Below are positions 17,074 to 26,259 of a DNA stretch of 64,000 bases, piece after piece (within the stretch, counting starts at the first letter, position 1; each line of letters begins with the position of its first letter). The notes beneath the pieces were generated by a model that did not search any database, was not told the DNA's origin, and worked only from the letters and a program-made list of their open reading frames with translations. The DNA is from JAGVSR01 sp963708775 (GTDB taxonomy: Bacteria > Pseudomonadota > Alphaproteobacteria > Rhizobiales > Hyphomicrobiaceae), in contig CAVPTI010000020.1 of NCBI GenBank assembly GCA_963708775.1, forward strand, positions 327,871-391,870. The letters are read 5' to 3'. Position numbers and translations under genes: made by a program.

Positions 17074-18369
17074 TCAGGCGGCGCGGCGTTCCAGGATGGC
17101 GATGAAAAAGCCATCAGTTCCGTGGGAAGCGGGCGTCAATTGGAGCGTGTCGGTGCGGCCGTCAGCGGATGCCGGCGGTTCGGTGCCAAGGCGCTCCGTC
17201 CAGACGGCGCCGAAAGGAACGACCGAGAATTCAGGCGCGGCGGCCAGGAATGCTTCAATCGTGCCGCGGTTCTCTTCGGGGAGAAGCGAGCAGGTGACGT
17301 ATACGAGGCGACCGCCGGGCTTGGTGAGGCGGCTCGCGGTGGCCAGCACAGCGGCCTGTTCTGTTTGACGCTCTTCGATGTTGCGCGGCTTCAGTTTCCA
17401 CTTGCTCTCCGGGCGGCGGCGCCAGACGCCGGTGCCGGTGCAGGGGGCGTCGACGAGCACAAGGTCGAACTTCGGGCCCAGCGCTTCGAGCGCCTTCTGG
17501 TCGCCTCCCTTGAGGATCTGGACGTTGCGAACGCCGGCGCGTTTGACGCGCTCGAAGATGGGCTTCAGGCGGTTGCGATCGTCGTCGTAGGCGAAGATCT
17601 GGCCGGTATTCTGCATTTGCGCCGCGAGCGCCAGCGTCTTGCCGCCGGCTCCTGCACACAGATCAAGCACCTGAAGGCGCGGGCCGGCCCCAGCCAGAAG
17701 AGCGGCAAGCTGGGAGCCTTCGTCCTGGATTTCGCACCAGCCCGCCTGGAAGGCGGCTTCGGCTTCGAGGTTGGGCGTGCGGGCAGTGCCGACCGGTGGC
17801 GGGACGCGGATGCCGATAGGTGAGTGCAGGCAGGCTTCGGCCCCGAACTCGGCAAGCGCCTTCAGGACCTTCTCCTGCGTCGCCTTCAGCGTGTTGACGC
17901 GCAGGTCGGCTGGGGCGCGTTCGGCGAGTTTGCGCCCTTGCTCGATGGCGGTATCGCCGAAGGCTGCCGTGAAGCTCGGCCACAGCCACTCCGGCACGTC
18001 GGCCTGGACGTGGGGCGGGGCGTCTTCGAGTGAACGGCCGAGGCCAGCGCGTTCGGTCTCACTCAGCGGTTCAGGGGCGTGGTTCTGTCCGTCGCAGGCG
18101 GCGTCGACAACGTCGGACTCCATGCGGAAGGCGGCGGACGCTGCGCCGATGGCGAGCGCGCGTGGGCTGTCGGCTCCCATCGCCCAGGCGATCGAGGAAC
18201 GGCGGCGGAGTGCGTCGTAGACGAGGCCGCCGATGGCGTTGCGATCGCCGGAGCCGGCAAAGCGATGGGCTTTGCCCCAGTCTGCGAGCGCGATGCCCAC
18301 CGGCTGGTGCCGGTTCACAATCGTTTCAAGAACTTCGATAGCAGCCGCGATGCGCGCGCCGGGCTTCAT
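17074..18369 (-). CDS. RsmB/NOP2 family RNA (cytosine-5) methyltransferase
   Basis: 431 residues. An N-terminal NusB-like region is followed by a methyltransferase domain with the SAM motif VLDLCAGAGGKTLALAA, FDLVLVDAPCTGTGVWRR (motif IV cysteine) and VYVTCSLLPEEN (motif VI catalytic cysteine). It likely methylates 16S rRNA C967 or a related site. The start at 18369 (MKPGARIAAAIEVLE) was preferred to 18402. The gene begins four bases after the MAPEG gene ends, so guaB-MAPEG-rsmB forms a tight operon. Confidence 0.92.
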   Translation of the reverse strand: MKPGARIAAAIEVLETIVNRHQPVGIALADWGKAHRFAGSGDRNAIGGLVYDALRRRSSIAWAMGADSPRALAIGAASAAFRMESDVVDAACDGQNHAPEPLSETERAGLGRSLEDAPPHVQADVPEWLWPSFTAAFGDTAIEQGRKLAERAPADLRVNTLKATQEKVLKALAEFGAEACLHSPIGIRVPPPVGTARTPNLEAEAAFQAGWCEIQDEGSQLAALLAGAGPRLQVLDLCAGAGGKTLALAAQMQNTGQIFAYDDDRNRLKPIFERVKRAGVRNVQILKGGDQKALEALGPKFDLVLVDAPCTGTGVWRRRPESKWKLKPRNIEERQTEQAAVLATASRLTKPGGRLVYVTCSLLPEENRGTIEAFLAAAPEFSVVPFGAVWTERLGTEPPASADGRTDTLQLTPASHGTDGFFIAILERRAA

Positions 18370-18373
18370 TGGT

Positions 18374-18796
18374 TTATCCCGCCGTGAAGACGTGGATGGC
18401 AAGCTTCACCCACATGGCGATCAGCACGAGGTTGCTCAGGAGGTAGGCCAGGAAACGATGCGCGATCTTGTTGTAGGTCGTGAAGATGGCGGCGTGGATG
18501 ATGCGAAGGATCACGTACACCCAGGCCAGTGCCGTCATGGGATAGTCGGCCGAGCCTGTCAGGATCGCGAGGATCACGACCACAAAAAACAGCATCGGCA
18601 TTTCGAGCTGATTGTGGAATGCGTTGGAAATTGTTCCCGCACGACCGGGCCACGTTGGACGCACGCCGGGATCGTTGCGAATGACTGTGCCGGCGCGGAC
18701 CGCGCCGAGGCGCTCCTTGGCCATCCAGAACATGAGAACAAATGTCAGGCCGGCCTGCAGGAGCAGGGGCTGCACAATCGACAGGTTGGGGTTCAT
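18374..18796 (-). CDS. MAPEG family membrane protein
   Basis: 140 residues with four hydrophobic helices. The MAPEG family covers membrane proteins related to glutathione S-transferases. Conserved features are RAGTVIRNDPGVR, the FHNQLEMPMLFFVVV helix with the ExP-type segment, and the HRFLAYLLSNLVLIAMW C-terminus. The function of bacterial members is mostly unknown. It lies between guaB (9-base gap) and rsmB (4-base gap) on the same strand, a common arrangement in Hyphomicrobiales. Confidence 0.9.
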   Translation of the reverse strand: MNPNLSIVQPLLLQAGLTFVLMFWMAKERLGAVRAGTVIRNDPGVRPTWPGRAGTISNAFHNQLEMPMLFFVVVILAILTGSADYPMTALAWVYVILRIIHAAIFTTYNKIAHRFLAYLLSNLVLIAMWVKLAIHVFTAG

Positions 18797-18805
18797 TGAG
18801 GTTCC

Positions 18806-20296
18806 TTACAGTCCGCCCGGATAGTTCGGGCTCTCGCGCGTAATGGCGACGCCGTGGGCGTGGCTCTCGCGCATGGAGGCTGGAGAGATGCGCACGAACT
18901 CGGCCTTCTCGCGCAGCTCTTCGAGTGTGCAGGCGCCGGTGTAGCCCATGCCGGCGCGCAGGCCGCCGACGAGCTGATGCAGAACGCCTTCGGCCGGGCC
19001 CTTGTAGGGCACCTGACCCTCGATGCCTTCCGGCACGAGTTTCAGCGTGTCTTTGACTTCCTGCTGGAAGTAGCGGTCGGCGGATCCGCGCGCCATGGCG
19101 CCCACCGAGCCCATGCCGCGGTAAGCCTTATATGTGCGGCCCTGGTAGAGATAGGTATCGCCGGGAGCTTCGTCGGTGCCGGCGAGCAGAGAGCCGATCA
19201 TCACGCAATCGGCGCCTGCAGCCAGTGCTTTGACGATGTCGCCGGAAAAGCGAATACCGCCATCGGCGATGATGGGAACGCCATGCTTCTTGGCTTCGGC
19301 GGAACAGTTCATGATTGCGGTCAACTGAGGCACGCCCACGCCGGCGACGATGCGCGTGGTGCAGATCGAGCCGGGACCAATGCCGACTTTCACCGCATCG
19401 GCGCCTGCTTCGATGAGCGCGCGTGTGGCGGCGGCAGTGGCGACGTTGCCGGCCGCAACCTGCACGACATTCGACAGCTTCTTGATGCGCTCGACCATTT
19501 CAAGCACGCGCTTGGAGTGGCCGTGCGCGGTGTCGACGACGATGAGATCGCACCCGGCAGCGATGAGTGCTTCGGTGCGTGCAAAGCCGTCTTCGCCCAC
19601 GGTCGTGGCGGCGGCGACGCGCAGGCGGCCTTCCTCATCCTTGCAGGCGTTCGGGTGCTTCTGCGCTTTCTCGATGTCTTTTACAGTGATCAGCCCGATG
19701 CACTGGTAATCGTCATCCACCACGACGAGCTTTTCAATGCGGTGCTGATGGAGGAGCCGGCGCGCGTCCGCCTGGCTCACCGACCGCTTCACGGTGATGA
19801 GCTTGTCTTTCGTCATCAGTTCGGAGACGGGTGTCTCCATGTTGGTGGCGAAACGCACGTCGCGGTTGGTGAGGATGCCGACGAGCTTGCCCTTGCCGTG
19901 CGGCTTCTCGACGACGGGAATGCCGGAGATCGAATGATCGGCCATCAACTTCAAGGCTTCGGCCAGCTTGGCGCCCGGCGTGATCGTCACCGGGTTCAGA
20001 ACGATGCCGCTCTCATACTTCTTCACCTGAGTTGCATGCGCCGCCTGGTCCTTCGGTTCCAGGTTTCGATGCAGCACGCCAATGCCGCCTTCCTGTGCCA
20101 TGGCGATAGCAAGACGGCCTTCCGTGACCGTGTCCATCGCGGCCGAGATGATCGGTATGTTGACCTTGATCGACTTCGTCACCTGCGAGGCGACGTTAAC
20201 CTGTCCTGGCATCACCTCGGAAGCCGCCGGGACGAGCAATACGTCGTCAAACGTCAGCGCCAACGCCAAATCGTTGACGATCGGGCTTTTCGCCAT
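18806..20296 (-). CDS. guaB: Inosine-5'-monophosphate dehydrogenase
   Basis: Oxidises IMP to XMP with NAD, the rate-setting step to GMP. The 496-residue protein has the TIM-barrel core split by two CBS domains (~95-205). The catalytic cysteine loop is GIGPGSICTTRIVAGVGVPQ, the flap carries the RGMGS(V)GAM motif, and the C-terminus keeps LEELREKAEFVRIS. First gene of the guaB-MAPEG-rsmB unit. guaA, the next enzyme, is 6 kb downstream on the same strand. Confidence 0.97.
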   Translation of the reverse strand: MAKSPIVNDLALALTFDDVLLVPAASEVMPGQVNVASQVTKSIKVNIPIISAAMDTVTEGRLAIAMAQEGGIGVLHRNLEPKDQAAHATQVKKYESGIVLNPVTITPGAKLAEALKLMADHSISGIPVVEKPHGKGKLVGILTNRDVRFATNMETPVSELMTKDKLITVKRSVSQADARRLLHQHRIEKLVVVDDDYQCIGLITVKDIEKAQKHPNACKDEEGRLRVAAATTVGEDGFARTEALIAAGCDLIVVDTAHGHSKRVLEMVERIKKLSNVVQVAAGNVATAAATRALIEAGADAVKVGIGPGSICTTRIVAGVGVPQLTAIMNCSAEAKKHGVPIIADGGIRFSGDIVKALAAGADCVMIGSLLAGTDEAPGDTYLYQGRTYKAYRGMGSVGAMARGSADRYFQQEVKDTLKLVPEGIEGQVPYKGPAEGVLHQLVGGLRAGMGYTGACTLEELREKAEFVRISPASMRESHAHGVAITRESPNYPGGL

Positions 20297-20650
20297 GGGT
20301 TGCTCCTTGTGAGATGGTGACAGACGGGCCGCCGCACGGGCCCCAAATCATGTCGGCAGCGCTATATCACCGGCACTTGTCGAGGGGAAGTGCGCCCCTC
20401 CGCACGCCCCTAGACGTCCGCGGTTGCCGTGTGAACCTGCCACGCTTTTGGTGATGCTTCTGGTGATGCTGCTGGACATCCCGATCCTCCGCCGCCGGAA
20501 GCCGGTTCGAGTGGGGGTTACCGAATACTGTTACATATCAGGCGGTCTGATGCCCGGGACAGGAAAATTCGATTGGACCGGAGAAATATTTCCCGGTATC
20601 CAAACCACGCTAGACACGTGCTTAGCAAATACGAAACTGGAGGAAACACC
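20297..20650. other. Divergent intergenic region between guaB and pqqA
   Basis: 354 bases holding the leaders of guaB (minus) and pqqA (plus). GGAGGA at 20639-20644 is a strong ribosome-binding site for pqqA. Just upstream is an AT-richer stretch that may hold its promoter. No other gene seen. Confidence 0.5.
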
Positions 20651-20740
20651 ATGAAGACCTGGACCAAGCCCGCCGTTCGCGAGCAGGAAGTCGGCCTCGA
20701 AGTCACGTCGTACCTGCCGGCCGAAATCGACGTCATCTAA
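20651..20740 (+). CDS. pqqA: PQQ precursor peptide PqqA
   Basis: A 29-residue peptide whose centre carries the conserved E-x3-Y pair (EVTSY). The radical SAM enzyme PqqE joins this glutamate and tyrosine to begin pyrroloquinoline quinone synthesis. The N-terminal MKTWTKPAVREQEVGLEV matches methylotroph PqqA peptides. A GGAGGA site lies seven bases upstream, and a hairpin pair with a T-run follows within 70 bases, so it is an independent small transcription unit. No pqqB, C, D or E is near: rlmE on the opposite strand follows. It is therefore an orphan or additional pqqA, with the other pqq genes presumably elsewhere. Confidence 0.92.
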   Translation: MKTWTKPAVREQEVGLEVTSYLPAEIDVI

Positions 20741-20753
20741 AATAGTCGATTTA

Positions 20754-20815
20754 CTCGCTCGAGCAGCGAGTGGTCACACGAACGGCGATCGCTTCCGCGG
20801 TCGCCGTTTTTATTT
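20754..20815. terminator. Terminator after pqqA, shared with rlmE
   Basis: Two hairpins: CTCGCT/AGCGAG (20754-20759 with 20765-20770) and ACGGCGA/TCGCCGT (20782-20788 with 20801-20807). The second runs into TTTTTATTTT. It can end pqqA from the left and, read from the other strand, lies just past the rlmE stop. Confidence 0.8.
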
Positions 20816-21559
20816 TGCCCGGTCATCCCTGTCGTGATCGCCGGGGCGACTGCGGAAGCCCGTCGCCACGACATACAATTCAGCAGAATCGCTGCGGCTT
20901 GCCGGCGGCTTTACGTGGCGGACGACGGCGAAAGATTTCTTGAGCACTTCGAGCAAGTCTTTCTCGGTGCCACCCTGAAACACCTTGCAGACGAACGTGC
21001 CGCCGGGCGCCAGAACATCGAACGCAAAGTAAGCGGCGGATTCGGCCAGCGCCATAATGCGCAGGTGGTCGGTGTTGGTGTGGCCGACGGTGGGTGCGGC
21101 CATATCGGAGAGAACGACATCGGCGCCGCCGTCGCGCAGCATGCTCTTCAACTTCGTTTCGGCGTCCGGGTCGTTGAAATCCAGCTCGACGATTTCCACT
21201 CCGGCCAGCGGTTCCATGCCGAGGTAATCGATCGCCACGACTTGGCCGCGTCCATCGATCGACTTCACGCGATCGGCGGCAATTTGTGACCAGCCGCCGG
21301 GTGCCGCGCCCAGATCGACCACGCGCTGTCCCGGCTTCAGGATGCGGTACTTGTCATCCATCTCGAGAAGCTTGTAGGCCGCGCGCGAGCGAAATCCTTC
21401 GCGCTTGGCCGCGACGACATACGGATCGTTCAACTGCCGCTCGAGCCAGCGAGCAGAGGACGTGGAGCGCTTCGCAGCCGTCTTGACGCGAACGCGCATC
21501 ATGCGCTGACCGCCGCCTGGGCCCTTTGACGGGGCCTTGCCTTTGCCTTTGCCTGCCAT
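20810..21559 (-). CDS. rlmE: 23S rRNA (uridine-2'-O-)-methyltransferase
   Basis: RlmE (FtsJ/RrmJ) methylates U2552 in the 23S A-loop. The 249-residue protein has a basic N-terminal tail (GKGKGKAPSKGPGGG), then SRAAYKLLEMDDKY, the SAM motif VVDLGAAPGGWSQIA, VVLSDMAAPTVGH, and FVCKVFQGG with the catalytic lysine. The start at 21559 follows the Ppx/GppA stop by five bases, which favours it over the longer open frame to 21682. Cotranscribed with the Ppx/GppA gene upstream. Confidence 0.94.
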   Translation of the reverse strand: MAGKGKGKAPSKGPGGGQRMMRVRVKTAAKRSTSSARWLERQLNDPYVVAAKREGFRSRAAYKLLEMDDKYRILKPGQRVVDLGAAPGGWSQIAADRVKSIDGRGQVVAIDYLGMEPLAGVEIVELDFNDPDAETKLKSMLRDGGADVVLSDMAAPTVGHTNTDHLRIMALAESAAYFAFDVLAPGGTFVCKVFQGGTEKDLLEVLKKSFAVVRHVKPPASRSDSAELYVVATGFRSRPGDHDRDDRAK

Positions 21560-21564
21560 GATTC

Positions 21565-22725
21565 CTATTCGCCTCTGCGCCGCCGCCGGCCAGCGCGGAA
21601 CGTGTTGTCTTCCATCATCAGCGAGGACAGGATGCCTTCGCGTAAGCCGCGATCCGCCACGCGAAGGCGCTCGCACGGCCACGCCCGAATGATCGCTTCA
21701 AGGATGGCGCAGCCGGCGAGTACGAGATCAGCGCGATCGTGTCCGATGCAGGGTTCGGCGACACGCTGCTCATAGGTGCGGTTCAGAAGATCATAGGTCA
21801 CACGGTTCACGTCGCCGACCTTCATCCAGCACCCATCAACTTTGCTGCGATCATATCGCGGCAAGCCGAGTTGGATCCCCGCGACGGTGGTGACGGTGCC
21901 TGATGTTCCGAGAAAGTGGACGGCGCTCCCGGTAATGCGTTTGCGGAATCCATGTCGCTCTTCAAAGGGTGCAATGAGGGCTGCCACGTATGTCACCATC
22001 GCTTCGAAGACATCGGGCGTCACCTCGCAACCGCCGAAGCGTTCAGCGAGCGTGACGACGCCGACCGGCAGCGAGGTCCACACCGACTGGCCATTGCCCC
22101 GGCGGACGCTATCGATGATGCGACTGGCGGCATGCTGGCCGCTGCCCGAGATACGACGCAAATCGATCCAGACAAGTTCCGACGATCCGCCGCCGATGTC
22201 GAAAACGAGTGCATAGTCGACGTTCGTATCGATCAGCGTAGCGCAGCCGGCGACGGCGAGAATCGCCTCCTCTTCGGGCGTCAGGACCTCGATGTCGAGG
22301 CCGATCTCGCCCTTTACGCGGGAGAGAAAATCAGTCGAATTGGCCGCCGAGCGGCAGGCCTCGGTGGCAACGAGGCGGGCGCGGTGGGTGCCCGCGCGTT
22401 CAAGTTTCTGGGCGCAGATCCGAAGCGCATCTATGGTTCGGTTCATGGCAACGTCGGAGAGGCGTCCCGATTGGGACACACCTTCGCCTAGCCGAATGAT
22501 GCGGGAAAACGCATCCACTACCCGGAAGCCGCGGCGCGACGGGCGTGCGAGCAGGAGACGGCAATTATTCGTGCCGAGATCCAGCGCGCCATAGACCGGG
22601 CCGCGGGAGTCAGTGGGGAAACGATCGGGAAAACGGCGGGCATCATTTAACGCGGGGGACCGCGCGGGGTCGTTACCCTGGGGTGCTGGTCCAGCCTTCT
22701 CCGGCTCGTCGGCGAAACCGTTCAC
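21565..22725 (-). CDS. Ppx/GppA family phosphatase
   Basis: 386 residues of the exopolyphosphatase / guanosine pentaphosphatase fold (actin-like ATPase superfamily). Seen: YGALDLGTNNCRLLLA (phosphate 1), IRLGEGVSQSGRLSD, ACRSAANSTDF, and VFDIGGGSSELVWID (phosphate 2). An arginine-rich C-terminus follows (RAGRRRRRGE). The N-terminal ~40 residues before VYGALDLG are proline-rich and may be partly non-coding. Polyphosphate and pppGpp activities cannot be separated by sequence. First gene of a two-gene unit with rlmE, divergent from the M15 peptidase gene. Confidence 0.9.
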   Translation of the reverse strand: MNGFADEPEKAGPAPQGNDPARSPALNDARRFPDRFPTDSRGPVYGALDLGTNNCRLLLARPSRRGFRVVDAFSRIIRLGEGVSQSGRLSDVAMNRTIDALRICAQKLERAGTHRARLVATEACRSAANSTDFLSRVKGEIGLDIEVLTPEEEAILAVAGCATLIDTNVDYALVFDIGGGSSELVWIDLRRISGSGQHAASRIIDSVRRGNGQSVWTSLPVGVVTLAERFGGCEVTPDVFEAMVTYVAALIAPFEERHGFRKRITGSAVHFLGTSGTVTTVAGIQLGLPRYDRSKVDGCWMKVGDVNRVTYDLLNRTYEQRVAEPCIGHDRADLVLAGCAILEAIIRAWPCERLRVADRGLREGILSSLMMEDNTFRAGRRRRRGE

Positions 22726-22894
22726 GTTTTCGATCCCCAGAACCTGGTCCAGACCGCGTTTGGCCGGGACCGGCGCGCGGACTTCTCATCAGGCTTCGAC
22801 TGGCTGCTGCTTGAGCGACACTGTAGCAGGTGTTCTTGTGGGGTAAAGGAAAAGCGGGCGGACTGATCCTGCCCAGGGATGCGGTGAATTGTTT

Positions 22895-23674
22895 ATGCTT
22901 GGCAAGTACTTAACGGCTTTCGTTCTGAGTTCGTTGTTTGCCGTCTTTTGCGCGCGGGCGGATGGCGTGACACCCGAGGAGGCGGGACGCCGATTGCAGA
23001 TGGCGTATCCCGATCATATCGCCGGCGTGGCGGACGGCCAGATCCTGTGGCGGGACGGCACGCGCACGGCGATCGACGACGGTCGAGGGCCAAAGTCGTT
23101 CAACGAACTGCTGAGTTCTCCTGATTTGCAGGACATTTTCGCGATTAATTACCCCAGCGGCGCTCCTTCACCACCGCCTTTGGATGCCGATCCGGGGCGC
23201 GCCCGGCCAGAAGCCTTCTTCGACAGGATGTATGGCAACTGCCGCAAAGGCGAGGTGGCGAAGAACCTCGTCGACGTCGCGTGGATGCCGTCGCGCGGCA
23301 AGACGACGGTCAAGGTCACGCGCGTCAACGGCGTGGCTGATCAGTTGCGGGCGGTGTCGGCGAAGTTGGACCGACTGCCGCGAACGCTCGACGTTTATCT
23401 GAAGCCAATCGCCGGAACTTATGCGTGCCGCTTCATCGCGGGCACTGAGCGGCTTTCGACGCATGGCCACGGCATCGCCATCGATATCGCGTTAAAGCAT
23501 GCGCATTATTGGCGTTGGTCGAAGCCGGACGCCGCGGGCCGTTATCGCTGGAAGAATGACATACCGGTCGAGATCGTGCGGATTTTCGAAGAGCACGGGT
23601 TCATCTGGGGCGGCCGTTGGTATCACTATGACACCATGCACTTCGAATATCGCCCAGAATTGCTCGTCAAATAG
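22895..23674 (+). CDS. Exported M15-family peptidase-like protein
   Basis: 259 residues. A signal peptide (LTAFVLSSLFAVFCARADG) is followed by a C-terminal M15/VanY-like domain. Zinc-site residues are visible in STHGHGIAIDI (H and D) and in GGRWYHYDTMHFEYRPEL (final H). Such enzymes cut D,D- or L,D-peptide bonds in peptidoglycan. A central segment with two cysteines (NCRKGE, YACRFI) could form a disulfide. The ATG at 22895 is preferred to a TTG two codons earlier. Confidence 0.85.
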   Translation: MLGKYLTAFVLSSLFAVFCARADGVTPEEAGRRLQMAYPDHIAGVADGQILWRDGTRTAIDDGRGPKSFNELLSSPDLQDIFAINYPSGAPSPPPLDADPGRARPEAFFDRMYGNCRKGEVAKNLVDVAWMPSRGKTTVKVTRVNGVADQLRAVSAKLDRLPRTLDVYLKPIAGTYACRFIAGTERLSTHGHGIAIDIALKHAHYWRWSKPDAAGRYRWKNDIPVEIVRIFEEHGFIWGGRWYHYDTMHFEYRPELLVK

Positions 23675-23727
23675 CCGACGGGCGCCGCGTTACCGTAGCG
23701 CCCGTGGGCTACATGCAAACTGGACGA

Positions 23728-24339
23728 TCAGTCGACCATCGACAGGAATTCCTGCCGTGTGATCGAGTTGTCGCGGAAAATGCCGAGCATCCGGCTGGTC
23801 ACAAGATCGGTGCCGGGCTTCATCACGCCGCGCGCAGTCATGCACTGATGCTCAGCCTTGATAACGACCGCAACGCCCTGGGGCTTCAGGACGGTATCGA
23901 TGGCGTTCGCGATTTGCGCCGTCATCTTTTCCTGAATCTGCAGGCGTTTTGCATAGGCTTCGACGACACGTGCGAGCTTCGAAATACCGACGACACGGCC
24001 GTTTGGAATGTAGCCCACCCAGGCGCGGCCGATGATGGGCGCCATGTGGTGTTCGCAATGGCTTTCGAAGCGAATGCTGCGGAGCACGATCATTTCATCG
24101 TAGCCTTCGATTTCCTCGAAGGTCTTGTTCAAGATCTCTTCCGGGTCTTGTTCGTAGCCGCGGAAGTACTCCTCATAGGCGCGGACGACGCGCGAGGGCG
24201 TTTCGTGCAGGCCGTCGCGTGTGACGTCGTCACCTGCCCAAGAGATGAGAGTGCGCACGGCGGCTTCGGCCTCGGCGCGGGACGGACGGGTCACCATAGG
24301 GGGAGGAGCCGTGATCAGCTTGGTCGTTTTGCTTGCCAT
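23728..24339 (-). CDS. folE: GTP cyclohydrolase I
   Basis: 203 residues. It converts GTP to dihydroneopterin triphosphate, the first step of tetrahydrofolate synthesis. Zinc ligands appear in SHCEHHMAP and EHQCMTARGV. Other family blocks are GLHETPSRVVRAYEEYF, GYIPNGRVVGISKLAR, and TSRMLGIFRDN with LSMV end. It stands alone, convergent with the M15 gene. Confidence 0.96.
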   Translation of the reverse strand: MASKTTKLITAPPPMVTRPSRAEAEAAVRTLISWAGDDVTRDGLHETPSRVVRAYEEYFRGYEQDPEEILNKTFEEIEGYDEMIVLRSIRFESHCEHHMAPIIGRAWVGYIPNGRVVGISKLARVVEAYAKRLQIQEKMTAQIANAIDTVLKPQGVAVVIKAEHQCMTARGVMKPGTDLVTSRMLGIFRDNSITRQEFLSMVD

Positions 24340-24786
24340 GTGATGCCAAAATTCCAGGGGCGCTATCGTTTGTCGTGCGAGGTCTACGTAGTCATTCGGG
24401 CAGTGGATTGCATCGGCCGCACCCGGGACCGCGCCGGCCTATTTCAACGGTTCAATTCAAACGCACGATGTAGCACGGCGATCCCGAGCTGCCGAGATGG
24501 CCCTAGAGATCGGTTACCAAAGGCCGCTAGCGGCCGCCATGCTGCCGGAACAGAGGTCGTGCTGCGGTGGAGCCATTGGGTGGTACAGTCGGAGCGATCG
24601 GGCTCTCGACCTCTCATTTATCGAAAGTCCGGCGCACAACACCGAAAAATCATGAAGCAAGGCCTTGAACCGCATCACGTTTTTTTGATCGGTGTCAGCG
24701 CACCGACGCCTTTGCGCGGCGCAGCATTGGGTATGTGGGCGTGTCAAAGCTGCCGACCAGGAAATCGCAGCTTCGACGTCGCAGCC
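24340..24786. other. Intergenic region, no gene seen
   Basis: About 450 bases between folE and the DUF1254/DUF1214 pseudogene. The open frames on both strands show no family features or good ribosome-binding sites. It must hold the folE promoter. Confidence 0.4.
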
Positions 24787-25651
24787 TCACACCTTGGTCA
24801 CAGGGGGAATGACCCACGAGCCGTCGAGGATCGACGGGTTGTTTTCATCCGGCCAGTAAAGACGCAACATCAAGCAGAATTTGTCTTTGGGCGCGGGTAG
24901 CCAGTTGGCCTCTTTGTCGGCGCCGGGACTCTCGTTCTGGATGTAAATGACCAGCGATCCATCCGATTCAAACTTCGGATTGGTGCGCACGCTCATCGAG
25001 TAGCGATTGATCGGGTTTTCAATGAAGAACATATCTTCATCATACATGGTCAGCGACCAGAAGCCGTTCACCGGCGGTAGCTGACCCTTCTCGAAGCGCA
25101 TGGTGTATTTGTTCTTCCCGTCGTAGCTCGACACGATCGACGGCTTGAGAGACGTCGGATAAACGGCATCCTGCGGGCGATTGGCGCCGAGGCCAATGAG
25201 CGTCCGTGCCGGTTGTGCGTTTGCCAGGCACTTGGAAGACGTCCGTCCAACCGCTGAGGAACGGCAGCAGAACATAGCGTCCCTTGAAATCAGGCGTGCT
25301 CAACACCCAGGGTTCATCGCCCACGTCAAAGAAAGATGTGGTGTAGAGCGTGTCGGCGTTCGGCGCTGTGACATCGCGGAATTTGGCGTCGGGGTATTCT
25401 CGAAGCTTGATGACCTGTCCCATCGGAGCCCGCGTGCCCTCCGGCTTGGCGACATTCGTGATCACGCGACGTGTCATCTCCATCGTCACAAGCGGGTAGC
25501 CGAAGATGTAGGCTTCGGACGCGGTGGCAAAGTCTTCGCCTCCCTGGACGAGGTCCATAAGCGGACCGTCCCAAGCCGCGGCCGACGTGCTGATCGCGGT
25601 GGTGGTAAACAGGGAAAATCCGACTAGAGCTTCACGACGAGAAATATGCAT
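24787..25651 (-). pseudogene. DUF1254/DUF1214 protein with large internal deletion and frameshift
   Basis: The minus-strand ATG at 25651 follows GAGGA and opens a Tat-like signal (SRREALVGFSL). A DUF1254 domain follows (EAYIFGYPLVTMEMTRRV; APNADTLYTTSFFDVGDEPWVL; FQVPGKRTTGT). At about 25200 this changes, with a frame shift, straight into IGLGANRPQDAVYPTSL and a DUF1214 domain (NGFWSLTMYDED; KEANWLPAPKDKF; PPVTKV end). Intact relatives have roughly 150-200 residues between these two points. The middle is therefore missing and the reading frame is lost. The two halves total about 290 codons against ~450-480 in the family. Confidence 0.85.
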
Positions 25652-25824
25652 GGTGGGTCCTCGGGAATTGAGGACAGCACCCTGCAAACGACGGCTCAAT
25701 GCTGCTATGGAATTTATGACATGACCATAGAAAGAGTTCGTGGCAGCGGTCGGGTATAGAGGGTGACACCATTAGGATCGCGGCACAAAGTCGATCGCGG
25801 ACCGTGCAAAGTAGCTAACCAACC

Positions 25825-26259
25825 CTATTTCAACGTGATTGCGAGCCCGCTCAGGTCCAAGTTCGCCAAGAGCCCAACCTGCTTGCCGCTCAGTTCGAGC
25901 ACGGCGCCCTTCTGATTGGTCAATACGATTGCGCGAGCGCCGGCACCCACCGCAAGTCCCGCACCCGCTGCGCCGTAAACGCCCGCAACATCGGACGGCC
26001 GATCGATGTTTGTCACGCGGCCTCGCAGCACCGTCTTCGAACCGCCAAAGACAAGACCGTAGTCCAAGCCGCCGGTCGACAGCCCATAGGTCCTGCCGCG
26101 GAATTTGAGGGTGCCGCTTCCTCCCGAACCACCAATCACCCATCCGGCTTTGTAGATCGTGAGCGTGACGTACCCGCTGTCTGCAAGGCTCTTCGTCGAC
26201 GATGCGGCGACGACTATGAGCGCGACCAGCGCCGTTCGAACCGCAGATGTCATATTCAT
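25825..26259 (-). CDS. Exported glycine-rich protein of unknown function
   Basis: 144 residues with a clear signal peptide (VRTALVALIVVAASSTKSLAD). The mature part is glycine-rich with alternating hydrophobic residues (YKAGWVIGGSGGSGTLKFRG; VYGAAGAGLAVGAGARAIVLTNQKGAVLELSGKQ), suggesting a beta structure at or in a membrane. It faintly recalls DUF1134/EipA-type periplasmic proteins, but not enough to assign. It stands alone, 173 bases upstream of the DUF1254 pseudogene on the same strand. Confidence 0.6.
   Translation of the reverse strand: MNMTSAVRTALVALIVVAASSTKSLADSGYVTLTIYKAGWVIGGSGGSGTLKFRGRTYGLSTGGLDYGLVFGGSKTVLRGRVTNIDRPSDVAGVYGAAGAGLAVGAGARAIVLTNQKGAVLELSGKQVGLLANLDLSGLAITLK

Noticed and set aside
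18854..20320. 488-codon plus-strand frame opposite guaB
   Set aside because: Antisense shadow of IMP dehydrogenase, with no recognisable domain.
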